This document shows positions 6,599 through 8,124 of a stretch of 8,124 bases of DNA, in pieces (within the stretch, counting starts at the first letter, position 1; every line of letters begins with the position of its first letter). The stretch is taken from assembly GCA_003232965.1 (NCBI GenBank), contig QIKG01000226.1:1-8124 (forward strand). Direction: 5' to 3'. The notes beneath the pieces are model-generated. The model had not been told where the DNA came from and ran no database searches. It saw only the letters and a list, made by a program, of their open reading frames with translations. Position numbers and translations under genes: made by a program. The stretch comes from Oceanospirillales bacterium. GTDB lineage: Bacteria > Pseudomonadota > Gammaproteobacteria > Xanthomonadales > SZUA-36.

Positions 6599-8124
6599 CT
6601 AATCCCACCGTAGGCGATGTAATCGGCGGTAGAAAAACCATTATCGAAGCGTTCCCTATCTTGCCCTCGGCTCTGGTTAATAAAATCATCACTAAAGGGG
6701 CAACGTACGGTGAGCTGCCCAATGCGCTGCGTTACCAAATGAGCCTGGCGTTAAGTAAAGATACATCCGGATTCCCCATCAATCCGGTCACCTACCCCTG
6801 GGCGCAACTCAACAACCATAAAATCACACTCTCCTTTACCCCCGCAACCGCAGAAGACGAAGCGGCATTGCAAGCGCTGTTGCCTGAAGGCGAAATCACC
6901 GACATTAGTCAATTGCCCAGCAGCATTCCGGCTTACCTGATCAATGTCATTCCCGAACTCAAGCTCGATGGCCAAACCATCCAACAAGGCAGCCCGATGA
7001 GCCTGGGTGAAGATCTGTCGCTGGTTTTTCAAGTGAAAACACCGCTGGAAACGCAAGCGCCGTATACATACAGTCTGCCCTCGGGCTCCTATCTGAGCAT
7101 TGCGGTGATCGGGCAAAACGTCTCTTCAAACAAACTCGCCACCCTGCAAACCCAGATCACGAACACCCAGACGATACTGGAGACAAACGACCCCACACAA
7201 ATCGCCGCACTCACCAGAGAAGAACTCCTGGGCGACCTGTTTTACGCCGGAAACCTGGGTTACTTCGCACAATACAATGCACTCAGTCACATCGCCGCAA
7301 TTTCACAACGGCACAGCCACAACCTCGCCATAGGCTACGGCAGCTACGGTTATGAGCCCAATGTCGATTACTTCTTCGGCATCCCCCGAGCCATCACAGC
7401 AGGGGGGGCGGCAATGAATGTCCGACTCAGTAACTTCATCACGACACACAACAACGATCAAGAGCAAAAAAAACAACTTACGATGCAAGTCGGTATCTTA
7501 AGCTCCGCATTAGAACATGCCGTTCCAGAGCAAATGTTTACCATAGATCCAAACAATCCGGCGGATGCGGTGTCCGCAGTCAAGGCATTACAAAAAGCCA
7601 CACAAGCAGGGCAGAGGATTTATCACATAACACAATCAAACATGGCCACGGCATTACCCAACATCAACCATCATCCCGATACCGTGGCGGAAATTACAGA
7701 AGCACTGCAAGTGGGTAAAGAAGTGATTACGCATACCGATAGTATTAGCGTACCGGGTTGGAGTGGCGCGGGGTATATTATTATTGACCCGCTGACGGGG
7801 AATGGGAGTTATAAAATTTCGGGTGGCGGGAATGGGGGATTCTTAGATTATATATTTGATAATGGCATAAGTTTTTCTATTGTGGCAATGATTCTTTCAG
7901 TGCTGGGTGCAAGCACAGCATTTTCATTTTTTTCGCTTATTGCAGTTATTGTATCCATATTTACGATAGCCCTTGTCGCAATGGCAACACATTTAGCGAT
8001 TATGGAGTCTGGTTGCCCGTCTAGTTTTGCCAGTGCGTATGCGATGATAGAGGTAGGTGCATTATTCATGGGTTTATTTGCATGGCAATTTGTATTATTT
8101 GCTGGTTTTTTTTCAATATTAGCG
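6376..8124 (+). CDS. Transglutaminase-like protein, C-terminal part (frame 1, open at window end)
   Basis: Frame 1 is open from 6355, after a TGA at 6352-6354, to the last base: 583 codons from 6376 with no stop. The first ATG (6385) has no ribosome binding site, and the sequence begins mid-domain with WVQMDPSYKQYEYQQGLDA, the end of the transglutaminase-like fold including its triad Asp. It is therefore the rest of the gene starting at 5213. A long middle region follows (about 6480-7740): a Gln/Thr-rich helix (QNAQTQAQTALEDH), a beta segment with YPWAQLNNHKITLSF, LPSGSYLSIAVIG, a helical part (EELLGDLFYAGNLGYFAQYN) and a Gly/Tyr segment (GYGSYGYEPNVDYFFGIPRA). Then comes the conserved-looking PGWSGAGYIIIDPLTGNGS...GGGNGG (7753-7839) and a hydrophobic C-terminal domain. 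The product would be exported with the N-terminal part if the frame were restored; alone it has no signal peptide. I recognise the overall family but not a function. Confidence 0.8.
7840..8124 (+). other. Hydrophobic C-terminal domain of different base composition (window-truncated)
   Basis: Right after GGGNGG the protein becomes strongly hydrophobic, with about three candidate membrane helices: around 7870-7920 (ISFSIVAMILSVLG), 7921-7995 (FFSLIAVIVSIFTIALVAMA) and 8041-8124 (GALFMGLFAWQFVLFAGFF), with one Cys in the loop between (MESGCPS). Codons here are AT-rich (TTT, ATT, TTA, GCA), whereas bases 5900-7700 favour C-ending codons. A junction directly after a conserved linker fits a replaceable C-terminal module, such as a pore-forming or membrane-anchored effector. 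The end of the domain lies outside the window, so its identity is unknown. Confidence 0.55.

Overview
The window looks like a piece of a Gammaproteobacterium-type chromosome of moderate GC, possibly marine. I infer this from protein style (signal-peptide export, CARDB/PKD/LamG-like modules, a transglutaminase-like protein family I associate with that class), not from any marker gene. It holds two large genes for exported proteins on the + strand, 75 bases apart. I see no rRNA, tRNA, CRISPR array, insertion sequence or clear rho-independent terminator.

Bases 1-5137 encode a giant modular surface or secreted protein. Its modules in order are a beta-rich N-terminal region, a PKD-like domain, a CARDB-like domain, a LamG/concanavalin-like domain, a thrombospondin-C-like domain, a second CARDB-like domain, three Ig-like repeats, a Rossmann/GATase-like domain carrying two cysteine-bracketed His/Lys-rich loops, an Ig-like domain and a charged helical tail. 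The 5' end is probably cut by the window, since no signal peptide is visible. The frame breaks near 4795-4801 at a run of five C. The stop at 4830 is premature, and the true tail continues in the next frame to 5137.

Bases 5213-8124 encode a second exported protein: signal peptide, Lys-rich coiled coil, His-rich linker, transglutaminase-like domain with Ser at the usual Cys position, a long middle region, a conserved GWSGAGY...GGNGG segment, and a hydrophobic C-terminal domain running off the window. This gene is also broken. Frame 2 is native up to about 6373 and frame 1 from about 6376, inside the transglutaminase-like domain, where a short loop seems to be missing.

The genes are probably cotranscribed and their products may work together: the first ends and the second begins with Lys-rich helical segments, and both carry His/Lys-rich tracts. 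The sharp change in base composition after the GWSGAGY segment suggests a replaceable C-terminal module, as in polymorphic-toxin-like proteins. Two frame breaks in neighbouring genes mean either a decaying locus or assembly/sequencing errors, and the sequence alone cannot decide which.
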